NCBI GenBank assembly: GCA_016763155.1
Contig: JAESUH010000075.1
Span: 1-52,083 of the forward strand
Reading direction: 5' to 3'
DNA from: Rhizobiaceae bacterium
GTDB lineage: Bacteria > Pseudomonadota > Alphaproteobacteria > Rhizobiales > Rhizobiaceae
DNA: 52,083 bases
Under the pieces are notes generated by a model. The model was given only the letters and a program-made list of their open reading frames with translations, made no database searches and was not told the origin of the DNA. Each line of letters begins with the position of its first letter. Within the stretch, counting starts at the first letter, position 1. The position numbers and the translations under genes are program-made. Positions 7,951-16,717 of this stretch are shown in pieces.

Positions 7951-9693
7951 ATGACAACAGGTTCGAAAAAGAGCAGTCAAAACCTTAGAAGCGCCAGATG
8001 GTTTGAACCAGATGATTTACGCTCGTTTGGCCATCGCAGCCGCGTGTTGCAAATGGGCTATGACTATCAGGATTTTATGGGCAAACCCGTTATCGCCATT
8101 CTCAACACCTGGTCTGATTTGAGCCAATGTCACGCCCATTTCAAACACCGTGTTGAGGATGTGAAACGCGGCGTGCTGCAAGCGGGCGGCTTTCCTGTGG
8201 AACTGCCTTCTCTCTCTTTGAGTGAAAGTGCTGTGAAGCCGACTACCATGCTCTATCGCAATATGTTGGCAATGGAGACCGAGGAGCAGATCAGGTCCCA
8301 CCCGATTGATGGTGTGGTTTTGATGGGCGGTTGCGACAAGACCACGCCAGGCCTCGTTATGGGTGCCGTGTCGGCTGGCCTGCCAATGATCTATTTGCCT
8401 GCCGGTCCGATGTTGAGAGGCAACTGGCGAGGTCAGACCCTCGGCTCGGGATCGGACGCATGGAAATACTGGGATGAGCGCCGCGCTGGAAATGTCAGCG
8501 AAACCCAATGGCAGGAAATGGAAAAGGGTATTGCCCGCTCCTATGGCCAGTGCATGACCATGGGTACCGCCTCCACCATGACAGCAATTGCTGAAGCCTT
8601 GGGACTTTGTTTGCCGGGTGCATCTTCTATTCCTGCTGCGGACGCCAATCACATCCGCATGTCAGCAAGCTGCGGCCGCAGGATTGTCGATATGGTTTGG
8701 GAAGACCTAACCCCGGACAAAATCCTGACAGCTGAAGCATTTGATAATGCAAACACTGTTGCAATGACGACTGGCTGCTCCACCAACGCCGTTGTTCATC
8801 TGATAGCGATGGCACGACGGGCCGGTATCGATTTTGGTCTCGATGACCTCGACAAAAAAAGCCGAACCACCCCCGTCATTGCGAATATACGCCCCATTGG
8901 CAAAACCTATTTGATGGAAGATTTCTTCTATGCGGGCGGTTTGAGCGCCTTGATGAACAGGCTTGGAGACAAGCTCAATCTTGACTGTATGACCGTCAAC
9001 GGGATGACGATTGGTGAAAATATCGAAGGCGCGGAAGTTTATAATGATGATGTTATTCGTACACTTGATAATCCCGTTTATTCAGAGGGCTCACTTGCGG
9101 TACTGAGGGGCAATCTTGCACCCGATGGCGCTGTCATTAAACCCGCGGCCTGCGACGAGGCATTTCTTGTCCATGAAGGTCCGGCCTATGTTTTTGACAG
9201 TTATCCCGAACTCAAGAACAAAATTGAAGATGAAAATTGGGATATAAGTCCCGATGCTGTTTTGGTTTTGCGTAATGCCGGCCCACAGGGTGGGCCGGGC
9301 ATGCCTGAATGGGGGATGATCCCAATGCCCAAATCCCTGTTGAAAAAAGGGTATCGGGATATGGTCAGAATGTCCGATGCACGCATGTCCGGCACATCAT
9401 ACGGTGCCTGCATCCTTCACGTTAGCCCGGAAGCATTTATCGGCGGGCCTCTCGCTTTGTTGCAGACCGGAGATATCGTTAGTCTTGATGTGCCAAATCG
9501 CCGACTGGACATGCAGGTGAGCGATGACGAGCTCGCCAAGCGCAAGGCAGCATGGACGCAACCAAAGAAGCGGTATCAGCGAGGCTATGGCTGGATGTTC
9601 TCTCAACATATTCTTCAGGCCGACAAGGGGTGCGATTTCGATTATCTGGAAACCAGCTTCGGCGCGCCGGTCGACGAACCTGAGATTTACTAG
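7951..9693 (+). CDS. IlvD/Edd-family sugar-acid dehydratase (arabinonate/xylonate type)
   Basis: A 580-residue Fe-S dehydratase. Cys60 (LSQCHAH), Cys128 (MGGCDKTTPG) and Cys201 (GQCMTMGTASTM) match the three [2Fe-2S] ligands of characterised sugar-acid dehydratases such as L-arabinonate dehydratase. GAGxxxSG-type catalytic loops are also seen (SDARMSGTSYG). It should remove water from an aldonic acid to give a 2-keto-3-deoxy acid. Length and N-terminus fit the sugar-acid branch better than dihydroxyacid dehydratase of branched-chain synthesis. A strong GGAGG lies seven bases before the ATG. The exact sugar cannot be read from sequence. Confidence 0.92.
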   Translation: MTTGSKKSSQNLRSARWFEPDDLRSFGHRSRVLQMGYDYQDFMGKPVIAILNTWSDLSQCHAHFKHRVEDVKRGVLQAGGFPVELPSLSLSESAVKPTTMLYRNMLAMETEEQIRSHPIDGVVLMGGCDKTTPGLVMGAVSAGLPMIYLPAGPMLRGNWRGQTLGSGSDAWKYWDERRAGNVSETQWQEMEKGIARSYGQCMTMGTASTMTAIAEALGLCLPGASSIPAADANHIRMSASCGRRIVDMVWEDLTPDKILTAEAFDNANTVAMTTGCSTNAVVHLIAMARRAGIDFGLDDLDKKSRTTPVIANIRPIGKTYLMEDFFYAGGLSALMNRLGDKLNLDCMTVNGMTIGENIEGAEVYNDDVIRTLDNPVYSEGSLAVLRGNLAPDGAVIKPAACDEAFLVHEGPAYVFDSYPELKNKIEDENWDISPDAVLVLRNAGPQGGPGMPEWGMIPMPKSLLKKGYRDMVRMSDARMSGTSYGACILHVSPEAFIGGPLALLQTGDIVSLDVPNRRLDMQVSDDELAKRKAAWTQPKKRYQRGYGWMFSQHILQADKGCDFDYLETSFGAPVDEPEIY

Positions 9694-9702
9694 GAATATT
9701 TA

Positions 9703-10428
9703 ATGTCAAAATATGTTTTAAGCGAAGCGGTAAAATCAAAACTGATGCGGATCTCATCGGCTTCGATTGCCACGGCGTTGTTCAAACGCGGATTGCGTAA
9801 CCAGGTTATTCAAGGTGTCGCCCCTGTTTCGCGCAAAGGCGATAACATGGTCGGACAGGCGTTTACGCTTCGCTATATTCCAGCCAGAGAAGACCGCAAT
9901 GATATCTCCGTCTTTCGCAATGAAGATCACCCCCAACGGGTAGCAATTGAACAATGCCCCCCCGGCTATGTTCTTGTTATGGACAGCCGGAAAGATGCTC
10001 GGGCCGCATCGGCAGGTTCAATCCTGATCACGCGATTGCAGATCAGAGGATGTGCAGGCGTCGTAACAGATGGTGGGTTTCGGGACGCCGAGAGGATCGG
10101 AGATTTGGAAATGCCATCCTATCACGCTCGCCCAACTGCACCGACAAATCTAACCCTGCACGAAGCAATAGACATTGATGTGCCGATAGGCTGCGGAGAT
10201 GCAGCTGTATTTCCTGGTGATGTGATTGTGGGTGATAGCGATGGCGTGATTGTCCTGCCTGCCCACCTTGCAGATGAAATCGCTGAAGAATGCTCAGGAA
10301 TGGAGGACTTTGAGACATTTGTTCTTGAAAGCGTTCAGGCTGGCCATTCTGTTATCGGCCTCTATCCTCCGACACGACAGGAAACAAACGAACGCTATGA
10401 AGCGTGGCTTCAAGCGCGTAAGAGCTAG
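9703..10428 (+). CDS. RraA-family protein, probable class II pyruvate-type aldolase
   Basis: A 241-residue RraA-like protein. The family core is clear: VMDSRKDARAASAGSILITR, then TDGGFRD with Arg127 and Asp128, and SDGVIVLPAHLADEI. In HMG/CHA aldolases the Arg-Asp pair binds substrate and the divalent metal. It follows the dehydratase by nine bases, and its AGGA ribosome-binding site overlaps the upstream stop codon (TAGGAATATTTAATG). It is best read as the aldolase that cleaves the keto-deoxy acid, not as a regulator of RNase E. That role is inferred from gene order. Confidence 0.82.
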   Translation: MSKYVLSEAVKSKLMRISSASIATALFKRGLRNQVIQGVAPVSRKGDNMVGQAFTLRYIPAREDRNDISVFRNEDHPQRVAIEQCPPGYVLVMDSRKDARAASAGSILITRLQIRGCAGVVTDGGFRDAERIGDLEMPSYHARPTAPTNLTLHEAIDIDVPIGCGDAAVFPGDVIVGDSDGVIVLPAHLADEIAEECSGMEDFETFVLESVQAGHSVIGLYPPTRQETNERYEAWLQARKS

Positions 10429-10450
10429 CGAAAGCCGTTATTGATACCTT

Positions 10451-11476
10451 CTAAAACATGCTGCCCCGGGCAAAGTGTTTTTCATTCAGGCTGTTGAGAG
10501 ATGTATCTGTTGTGTTGAGAATGCCGTGCATGTCGTGAAATTCTGGATCGCAGTATAGCAAGCCAGTAAGAATTTCACCCTTTTCTTTGTGGGCGTGAAG
10601 GGCATTGATTGCACCCATTCTATCACTGGGATCAAAGCCATCCTTACCTTTGTGCAAACGGATGATTGCCCCGTCGTGAAGACAAATATCCTTGCTCTCG
10701 CCTTCGCTATATTCTGTTGTGATTTGGTCACTTATAGGTACAAAATCTGCAACCGAGCCCTCCAGAACATGCTCGCGCACATAATCATAGCTTCTGGTGG
10801 AAGTGGCGTGATTGTTAAAGGTGACGAAAGGCGAAATAATATCGATGAAGGCGAACCCTTCATGGCAAATTGCAGCTTTTAGCAAAGGCACCATTTGATC
10901 CTTGTCACCAGAAAAACTACGCGCCACGAACGTTGCACCAAGTTGTAATGCCATGGTTGGCAGATCAATATCTGACCAAAGAACTTCTGCACCTTTTTTG
11001 GTTGTTGATCCTCTTTCAACAGTTGCGGCAGTCTGTCCTTTAGTCAGGCCATAGACACCATTATTGGCAACAATATAGGTCATATCTAAACGACGACGAA
11101 CCACGTGGGCAAATTGCCCAGGGCCAATCGAAACTGTATCTCCATCTCCGGACATACCGATATATTTCAGATTTTTATTGGCCATGCTGGCACCGGTAGC
11201 AACCGAAGGCATACGCCCATGAACCGTATTGAAACCATGGGATTTGTTTAGAAAATATGTCGGTGCTTTAGACGAACACCCGATCCCTGATGATTTTGCA
11301 ATTCGGTGTGCTGGCAAAGACAATTCATAACAAGCCTGCACGATGGCAGCCCCCACTGCATCGTGACCACAACCAGCGCACAATGTGGACATGGAGCCTT
11401 CATATTCACGATAGGTTAGCCCCAATTTGTTTTTGGCTAACTTCGGATGATGGAATTGGGATTTGATGTAGCTCAT
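10451..11476 (-). CDS. korB: 2-oxoacid:ferredoxin oxidoreductase beta subunit
   Basis: A 341-residue thiamine-diphosphate-binding beta subunit. The N-terminal TLCAGCGHDAVGAA and GIGCSSKAP Cys motifs and the TPP signature (GDGDTVSIG about 25 residues before ANNGVYGLTKGQ) are intact, and length is normal. It would decarboxylate a 2-oxoacid such as 2-oxoglutarate to acyl-CoA and reduce ferredoxin, together with an alpha/gamma subunit. That partner is broken next door, so the protein probably has no complex to join unless a second copy exists. Its ATG overlaps the korA remnant's stop (ATGA). It is convergent with the RraA gene, 22 bases apart. Confidence 0.88.
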   Translation of the reverse strand: MSYIKSQFHHPKLAKNKLGLTYREYEGSMSTLCAGCGHDAVGAAIVQACYELSLPAHRIAKSSGIGCSSKAPTYFLNKSHGFNTVHGRMPSVATGASMANKNLKYIGMSGDGDTVSIGPGQFAHVVRRRLDMTYIVANNGVYGLTKGQTAATVERGSTTKKGAEVLWSDIDLPTMALQLGATFVARSFSGDKDQMVPLLKAAICHEGFAFIDIISPFVTFNNHATSTRSYDYVREHVLEGSVADFVPISDQITTEYSEGESKDICLHDGAIIRLHKGKDGFDPSDRMGAINALHAHKEKGEILTGLLYCDPEFHDMHGILNTTDTSLNSLNEKHFARGSMF

Positions 11477-12774
11477 GAGCTTACCTTTTGCCGCATCTTT
11501 TTCGTCGGAGCCGCATCGATGTTTTGCAATATCGTGCCACTGATAAAGCTGGCCGTGATCGGCATGCCATCATAATGGGTAACTTTAACCAGTTTTGCCG
11601 GGTTTTGTTCCAGTTCGTTGATCAAAAGCTTTCGCATTTGGCCATCGCGGTTCTGGTCAATCACAAATATCTGGTCGCGGTCTTCACTAAAGTCCAGCAC
11701 AGCTTTGCTGAATGGAAAAGATTTTATGCACATGCATCAACAGAATGGCCCTGTGCCCTTAGGCGCAGGTCAAGACATCTGATTGCTGTGTGCGGGTTGG
11801 CATTCCGGTGGAAGGCCCTGCCCGCTGGATATTCATCAGCATTATTGGAATTTCAGCAAAATATGCCAGTCCCAGAAACTCACCCATTAGAGAAATACCT
11901 GGCCCGCTGGTTGCGGTGAAGGAGCGAGCGCCATTCCAACCAGCGCCGATCGCCGCAAGCTCATCTTCAGCTTGCATGATTGCAAAGTTTTTCTTTCCCG
12001 ATGCCGGGTCAATTCGCAGCCGGTTGCAGTATTTTTCAAAACTCTCAACCACGGAAGTGCTCGGCGTGATTGGATACCAGCCAACAACCGTGTCACCGTC
12101 ATATACAGCACCTAGACCAGCTGCGGTGTTGCCATCTATCAAAATTCGATTTCCCACTTTATCGGAACGTTTCACCCGAATTGGGAGTGGGCAATCGAAA
12201 TGAGATTTGGCGTATTGATACCCCTGTTCCAGTGCATGAACATTGGGAGCAACCAGTTTTTCTTTTCCCTTAAACTGATCTGCAACCAGGTCCTTGAGAA
12301 CTGCAAACTCCATATCCAGCAGCGCTGCCAAGACCCCCACATAAATGACATTCTTAAACAGCTGACGTAAACGCGGATCGCTATATTCGAGCAAGCAAAT
12401 TTCAGAAATAGGCATTCCTAGATAGGTGATATCCCTACGGATCAATTGTGGGTTAATTTGCTTGGTAGAGTCGTAGAAGAAAAATCCGCCCGGCTCCACA
12501 TTTGCCACGTCGTCTGACATGCTTTGGGAGTTCATCGCAACAACGATATCCGACCCACCTTCACGGTGTGCCAGATAGTCATTTTCACTGATGCGGACGT
12601 CATACCAAGTAGGCATGCCCTGAATATTAGATGGAAATATATTGGTTGGGCTTACCGGAATGCCCATTCGAAATATTGCCTTAGCAAACATCGCATTTGC
12701 ATTTGCAGAGCCAGTGCCGTTGGTGTTGGCGAAGCGGATGACAAATTCGTTTACTAATTTTTAATCTGTTTCAT
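11473..12774 (-). pseudogene. korA: korA (2-oxoacid:ferredoxin oxidoreductase fused gamma/alpha subunit), decayed
   Basis: Fragments of a gamma-alpha subunit in several frames. The gamma part (FVIRFANTNGTGSANANAM, PSNIQGMPTWYDVRISEN) and the alpha part (YPITPSTSVVESFEKY, SGPGISLMGEF, GPSTGMPTRTQQSDV) read from about 12749 to 11759. The frame then breaks and resumes as AQGHSVDACA and IKSFPFSKAVLDFSEDRDQ near the C-terminus. Lesions seen: loss of one A in the A-run near 12757-12761 separates the original ATG at 12774 from the gene. A large deletion near 11760-11770 removes roughly 170-200 residues (relative to a usual length of about 600). Another single-base loss lies near 11728. No functional subunit can be made. 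Confidence 0.85.
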
Positions 12775-12776
12775 CG

Positions 12777-14083
12777 TTATGCAGCCTGATCTGCATTAAA
12801 GAGAAATTTTTGCATATCCCATGCCCCGGTCGGACATCGCTCGGCGCAAAGACCGCAATGGAGACAGACATCTTCATCCTCACCATAATTCTGCGACTTT
12901 TCAAAGCGCCGGAAACATAGATATCCCTGTCACTTTCAACGGCAGAAACTTTCAAATGTGACCGCAGATCAGGTTCGCTGCCGTTTTCGATGAAGTTGAT
13001 ACAATCCATCGGGCAAATGTCTTCGCAGGCCACGCATTCAATGCATTTCTCTTCAAAAAATACTGTTTGAACATCACAGCTCAAACATCGGGCCGCTTCA
13101 CTCAATGCAAGCTTCTCATCAAAACCAAGCTCTACCTCGGCGCAAAGATCCTCAAGCGCTTTTTCCAAATTGATTATCGGCACATCATTACGATGATCAT
13201 CGGAGATAACCGACTGATAGGACCATTCATGAATGCCCATCTTTTGCGAAGTGATGGTGTAGTTCCCATCGGGCACATCATTATTGCCTTAACATCCGTA
13301 GCACCAAGACAACGCGCTGTGCGGGTACAGTCCATTGCCGTATTTCCGCCACCAAGGACAACAACACGCTTTGGGGCTTCGTCAACATGTTCGAACGTGA
13401 CGCCAGCCAACCAGTCAATACCGATTTGCACGTGGTCGCCAGCCTCTTTTAAACCCGGCATATCAAGTGGTCGCCCAATGGGTGAGCCGGTTCCAACGAA
13501 CACTGTATCGAAGCCCTCGTCGAGGATCTCTTTCATGCTGGTCAGCTCTTTGCCAAAACGGGTTTCGACGCCCATATCCAAAATGATATCAACCTCTGAA
13601 TTGATCGTTTCCTCTGGCAGCCGAAAGATCGGAATTTGCGAACGCATCATGCCACCGGCGAGGTTATCGCGTTCAAACAAAGTTATCTCATAGCCCAGAG
13701 GCATCAAATCTCGTGCAACCGTCAAGGATGCCGGGCCACCACCTAACAGGGCCAGTTTTTTGCCATTTTTTTGGGCCGGAATTTTGGGGAGGCGATCGGT
13801 AATATCCCCCTATTATCCGACGCCACGCGCTTCAAACGACAAATTGCAACGGATTTTCTTCGACCCGTTGGCGACGACATGCAAGTTCACAAGGACGACC
13901 ACAAACGCGTCCCAAAATACCGGGAAAAACATTGGCTTCCCAATTTACCATGTAGGAGTCTGTATAACGTCGGACCAAAATCAAGCGAATATATTCAGGA
14001 ACCGGCATATGTGCAAGACATGCATATTGACAATCAACTACTTTATGAAAGTAGGAAGGGTCGGAAATGTTGCTCGGTTCCAT
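12777..14083 (-). pseudogene. GltD-like FAD/NAD(P)-binding 4Fe-4S oxidoreductase partner of korAB, decayed
   Basis: Pieces of a glutamate-synthase-small-subunit-like flavoprotein with ferredoxin domains. The N-terminal Fe-S domain (DCQYAC, GRVCGRPCELACRR), the FAD/NAD region (LALLGGGPASLTVARDL, VVLGGGNTAMDCTRTAR) and C-terminal 4Fe-4S clusters (CIECVACEDICPMDC; CLHCGLCAERCPTGAW) lie in different frames. Single-base losses are visible near 13850, in the G-run at 13806-13810 and near 12882. Around 13271-13290 GATDVKAI is joined directly to PDGNYTITSQK, losing roughly 150-200 residues of the second dinucleotide-binding half. In related bacteria this protein is co-transcribed with korAB and probably exchanges electrons between ferredoxin and NAD(P)H. 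Here it cannot be functional. Confidence 0.85.
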
Positions 14084-14475
14084 CGCGAATTTAACTCGTT
14101 ACTTATTGTCTAAACACGCATCTGAAATTGTGTAGTCTACGTTAAAATTCATACCATCACTGTGCGAAAAAATTGTAATAAACTTCTGGGCCACCCCCAT
14201 CATTGCTATAGGTGTGTGGTTTATGCGCGTTAGTTTTCCTTGATTTTCAATCAGGGCGTAACGGTTTCGTGTTCCAATTTATCGACTAGGTGCGCATGAA
14301 ACGAACAGAACTTTCAAATACAAAGGCTATACGGGGACAAATAATCAGATGTGAAGTCAATAGGTTGCTCGCTTCCATGACCTGACAGGCCATATCTGTT
14401 GCAACAAAAGAAAGCACGATCTTGTTCGGGCTTGGTCAAAGAATGCAGCATGAAACGGGTGCCTCTGACACTGTC
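14084..14475. other. Intergenic region between korAB remnant and EPS operon end
   Basis: 392 bases with no supported gene on either strand. A short imperfect hairpin (arms 14238-14245 and 14249-14256, three-base loop, one T-G pair) has no U-tract, so I do not call it a terminator. It may contain the former promoter of the decayed oxidoreductase operon. Confidence 0.5.
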
Positions 14476-15468
14476 CTATTTCGTCTTTTTTAACGTCACC
14501 AAATCTTTACCCCATTGAGCAAAGTATCGAGAGTTCTTGCCATAGCTATTATCGCTCAACACTACTTTTCGCTCCAGCAACAGGCCGAGAATGGCTCCAT
14601 GCAGGCGTGATGTCATCCAGGGATTATGCTCACCGATACGAAGCGCAATGGCCTCGACGACTGACCGGATTGTTTCATGATATCCAAATAAAATATTTGC
14701 ATTGGGTCGATTGATCGAGCCAGAGACTTTGGTTCGCAGGCGATGGCGTTCAATCTGCAACTTTTCGGCAAAACTCATAATGTCTGTCCAGTCATATGCT
14801 GGGGCTTCATCAGAAGATTGAGAACTGACAGGTGCGGCTTCCACATCTCTTCGCATCAACCGGAAGGGTGTTGGCGATTTGACTTCTTGTTGCGATATTT
14901 TTTCACGTATGGGGGCAAACCCATCATATAACCGATGGGCTAAATCTGGACATAAAATCACTTTGTCTGTGAAATAATTTCGCGCGATTTCAAAACTTGG
15001 AAGATCACGCACGTAAATTGTTACATTGTCATGCTTGGAAAAAACGGAAGCACTTTGGCGCATCGCATCATCGGAAGCAAAATGAAATGACTGGGGCATT
15101 ATCACGACAGGTTTGTTTGGAAATGCCTGAACTATGTTTTCGCGTAATTGTTGATGCTTGGGATAGATGTCGCCAAAATTCCCCCCGCCATGACAGGCAA
15201 TCACGTCGGTTTCTTCAAGAGCATCAAAGGCCCTGCTTTTTGCATCATAGAGGCAGAAGGACGTGGGAATAGAGTTCTTATTCCATTTGAAAAAATCCAT
15301 AGCACCCAAAAATATCAACAGATCACCAACATTTATGTGCATGGGATAATCAACATATCCAACGCGCGAACCAGGAGAAATTGTCGAAGAAATATCGTCA
15401 GTCAATTTTCCAAGGCTTTGCATATGTCTTGCGGTGTGCAGTGGCATCTCTGGATTTCTATCAAGCAT
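14476..15468 (-). CDS. Polysaccharide pyruvyl transferase family protein
   Basis: A 330-residue protein of the PS_pyruv_trans family (ExoV/EpsO/CsaB-like). Visible motifs are DYPMHINVGDLLIFLGA near residue 40, CHGGGNFGDIYP, IMPQSFHF and VRDLPSFEIA, and the C-terminal LHGAILGLLLERKVVLSDNSYGK that carries the family His. It should transfer a pyruvate ketal from phosphoenolpyruvate to a sugar of the lipid-linked repeat unit in the cytoplasm, adding negative charge to the polymer. It is the last gene of the EPS operon and its ATG lies inside the end of the PP-loop gene (8-base overlap). Confidence 0.87.
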   Translation of the reverse strand: MLDRNPEMPLHTARHMQSLGKLTDDISSTISPGSRVGYVDYPMHINVGDLLIFLGAMDFFKWNKNSIPTSFCLYDAKSRAFDALEETDVIACHGGGNFGDIYPKHQQLRENIVQAFPNKPVVIMPQSFHFASDDAMRQSASVFSKHDNVTIYVRDLPSFEIARNYFTDKVILCPDLAHRLYDGFAPIREKISQQEVKSPTPFRLMRRDVEAAPVSSQSSDEAPAYDWTDIMSFAEKLQIERHRLRTKVSGSINRPNANILFGYHETIRSVVEAIALRIGEHNPWMTSRLHGAILGLLLERKVVLSDNSYGKNSRYFAQWGKDLVTLKKTK

Positions 15469-16717
15469 GTTTACCTACCAACTTTCTGACATGACGATAA
15501 AGCGTTTCGTTTTTCCGGATAGATTTCTTGAGCTCATTGCGAACCAGCAACCACGGAGTAAACAAGTAATTTTTGGTGATGCCAATATAGCAGGCAACGC
15601 GCCACCAACCATGATTACCGCGCTTGGCAGCTTCCTTCATTGCTTCAATCAGGAAATAATTGTCACCGAGGTTCTTGCTGGGGATCAGCGCGATTTGCCA
15701 AAATTTCGCTAGCTTTCGAAAACCCTTTGGCTCAACTCCAACAGCGTAGAAATTCAGTTGAGTGCGAATGCATTTTTCGCATGTGCCGCAATTTTCGCCA
15801 GTTTCAGCGTTTTCCCAACAGACCCTCAAATGGGGAGCCAGATTAGAATTCTCGGCGACAAAGGCTGCCCGCCGGGACCGTGTTTGTCCGGCACCTTCAG
15901 TGTAGAGTTGCAAATTATCGCTGGAAAGCAATGGGTTTGTGATGGCATTTGAACCCCAGGGAATATCGATTAGATCAGCCCCTTCATCGCCGCCAACAAC
16001 GGCAACATCTACCATGCCCTGATACTGAGCCAAGCAGGCCATCAGGCCACACATATGTTCCATGGACCAATGATAACAAAGATCAGTTTTCCAATTGGTT
16101 TCAACAATTGTGAGCGGAACATCCAGTTCATCAAGGATTGCCAGCGCGCTAGTGGTTGCAGTTTCCATGGCTGGTTTATTTTCCAGATCCAGGTCAAATC
16201 CATTGATCAACAAGGCAGCTTCTGGCGTGATTGTTCGCCTTTCGGCACTCTTTGTTTGATGGCGCAAAAGAGAATAGGTAGCATCCAGCCCACCAGAAAA
16301 GGCAAAAATTCCACGCCGGCTAGTTGTTATTGGAAGCTCTATTTCTGCATCGGCACTTACAGAGATGACGCTATAATGCTCGGGCAACCAAATAGTCCAA
16401 ATTTCCTGAAACTCCTCAAGATTGCGGAGCAGGCTTTTGCTGACAGGACCACAAACATGCAGAGGTTTTCCCAATCGCATGGCGGTGAAAATCCCGGCAA
16501 TTACCGCAAAATCCCAGGTGAGAAGTGGCGGCGGAAGGTCCTTGCCCATGACCTTAAAAAAGATCGTCTGCCCGTTGAGATACATAGTGCGGGTAACATG
16601 ATCTTTCTCGCGTTGCTCTGAAACCGTTAACATCAAGGGAGCGTCATTCTCATTGCTCTTTGTTGGTGCCGATTTGAGGCTGGAGATTACGCCTGGAATT
16701 TCTTTGAAGTTAATCAT
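15461..16717 (-). CDS. PP-loop ATPase-like protein in EPS operon
   Basis: A 418-residue protein of unknown role. A PP-loop ATP-pyrophosphatase motif, AFSGGLDATYSL, is at about residues 139-150. A Cys-rich site that could bind metal is near the C-terminal third (CWENAETGENCGTCEKCIRTQ). The layout resembles QueC/ATP-grasp-free PP-loop enzymes that adenylate a carboxylate or carbonyl before amidation or thiolation, but no specific family is recognised. The ATG at 16717 overlaps the wecG-like stop (ATGA at 16714-16717), so coupling to the polysaccharide genes is tight. An activating enzyme that adds an amide or amino-acid group to a sugar acid is one possibility; this is speculation. Confidence 0.72.
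   Translation of the reverse strand: MINFKEIPGVISSLKSAPTKSNENDAPLMLTVSEQREKDHVTRTMYLNGQTIFFKVMGKDLPPPLLTWDFAVIAGIFTAMRLGKPLHVCGPVSKSLLRNLEEFQEIWTIWLPEHYSVISVSADAEIELPITTSRRGIFAFSGGLDATYSLLRHQTKSAERRTITPEAALLINGFDLDLENKPAMETATTSALAILDELDVPLTIVETNWKTDLCYHWSMEHMCGLMACLAQYQGMVDVAVVGGDEGADLIDIPWGSNAITNPLLSSDNLQLYTEGAGQTRSRRAAFVAENSNLAPHLRVCWENAETGENCGTCEKCIRTQLNFYAVGVEPKGFRKLAKFWQIALIPSKNLGDNYFLIEAMKEAAKRGNHGWWRVACYIGITKNYLFTPWLLVRNELKKSIRKNETLYRHVRKLVGKHA

Noticed and set aside
13067-13693. A 208-codon plus-strand frame across the GltD-like remnant.
   Set aside because: It is the antisense shadow of the decayed flavoprotein. The minus strand shows clear family motifs in three frames, while the plus-strand translation has none.
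11473-14083. The possibility that the frame breaks in korA and its partner are sequencing errors.
   Set aside because: Two large deletions cannot be base-calling errors, and neighbouring genes over tens of kilobases are intact. Read-level checking is still suggested in the finding.
14238-14256. A short hairpin in the gap after the pyruvyl transferase gene, considered as EPS operon terminator.
   Set aside because: The stem has a T-G pair, the loop is three bases, no U-tract follows on either strand and it lies more than 200 bases past the stop.
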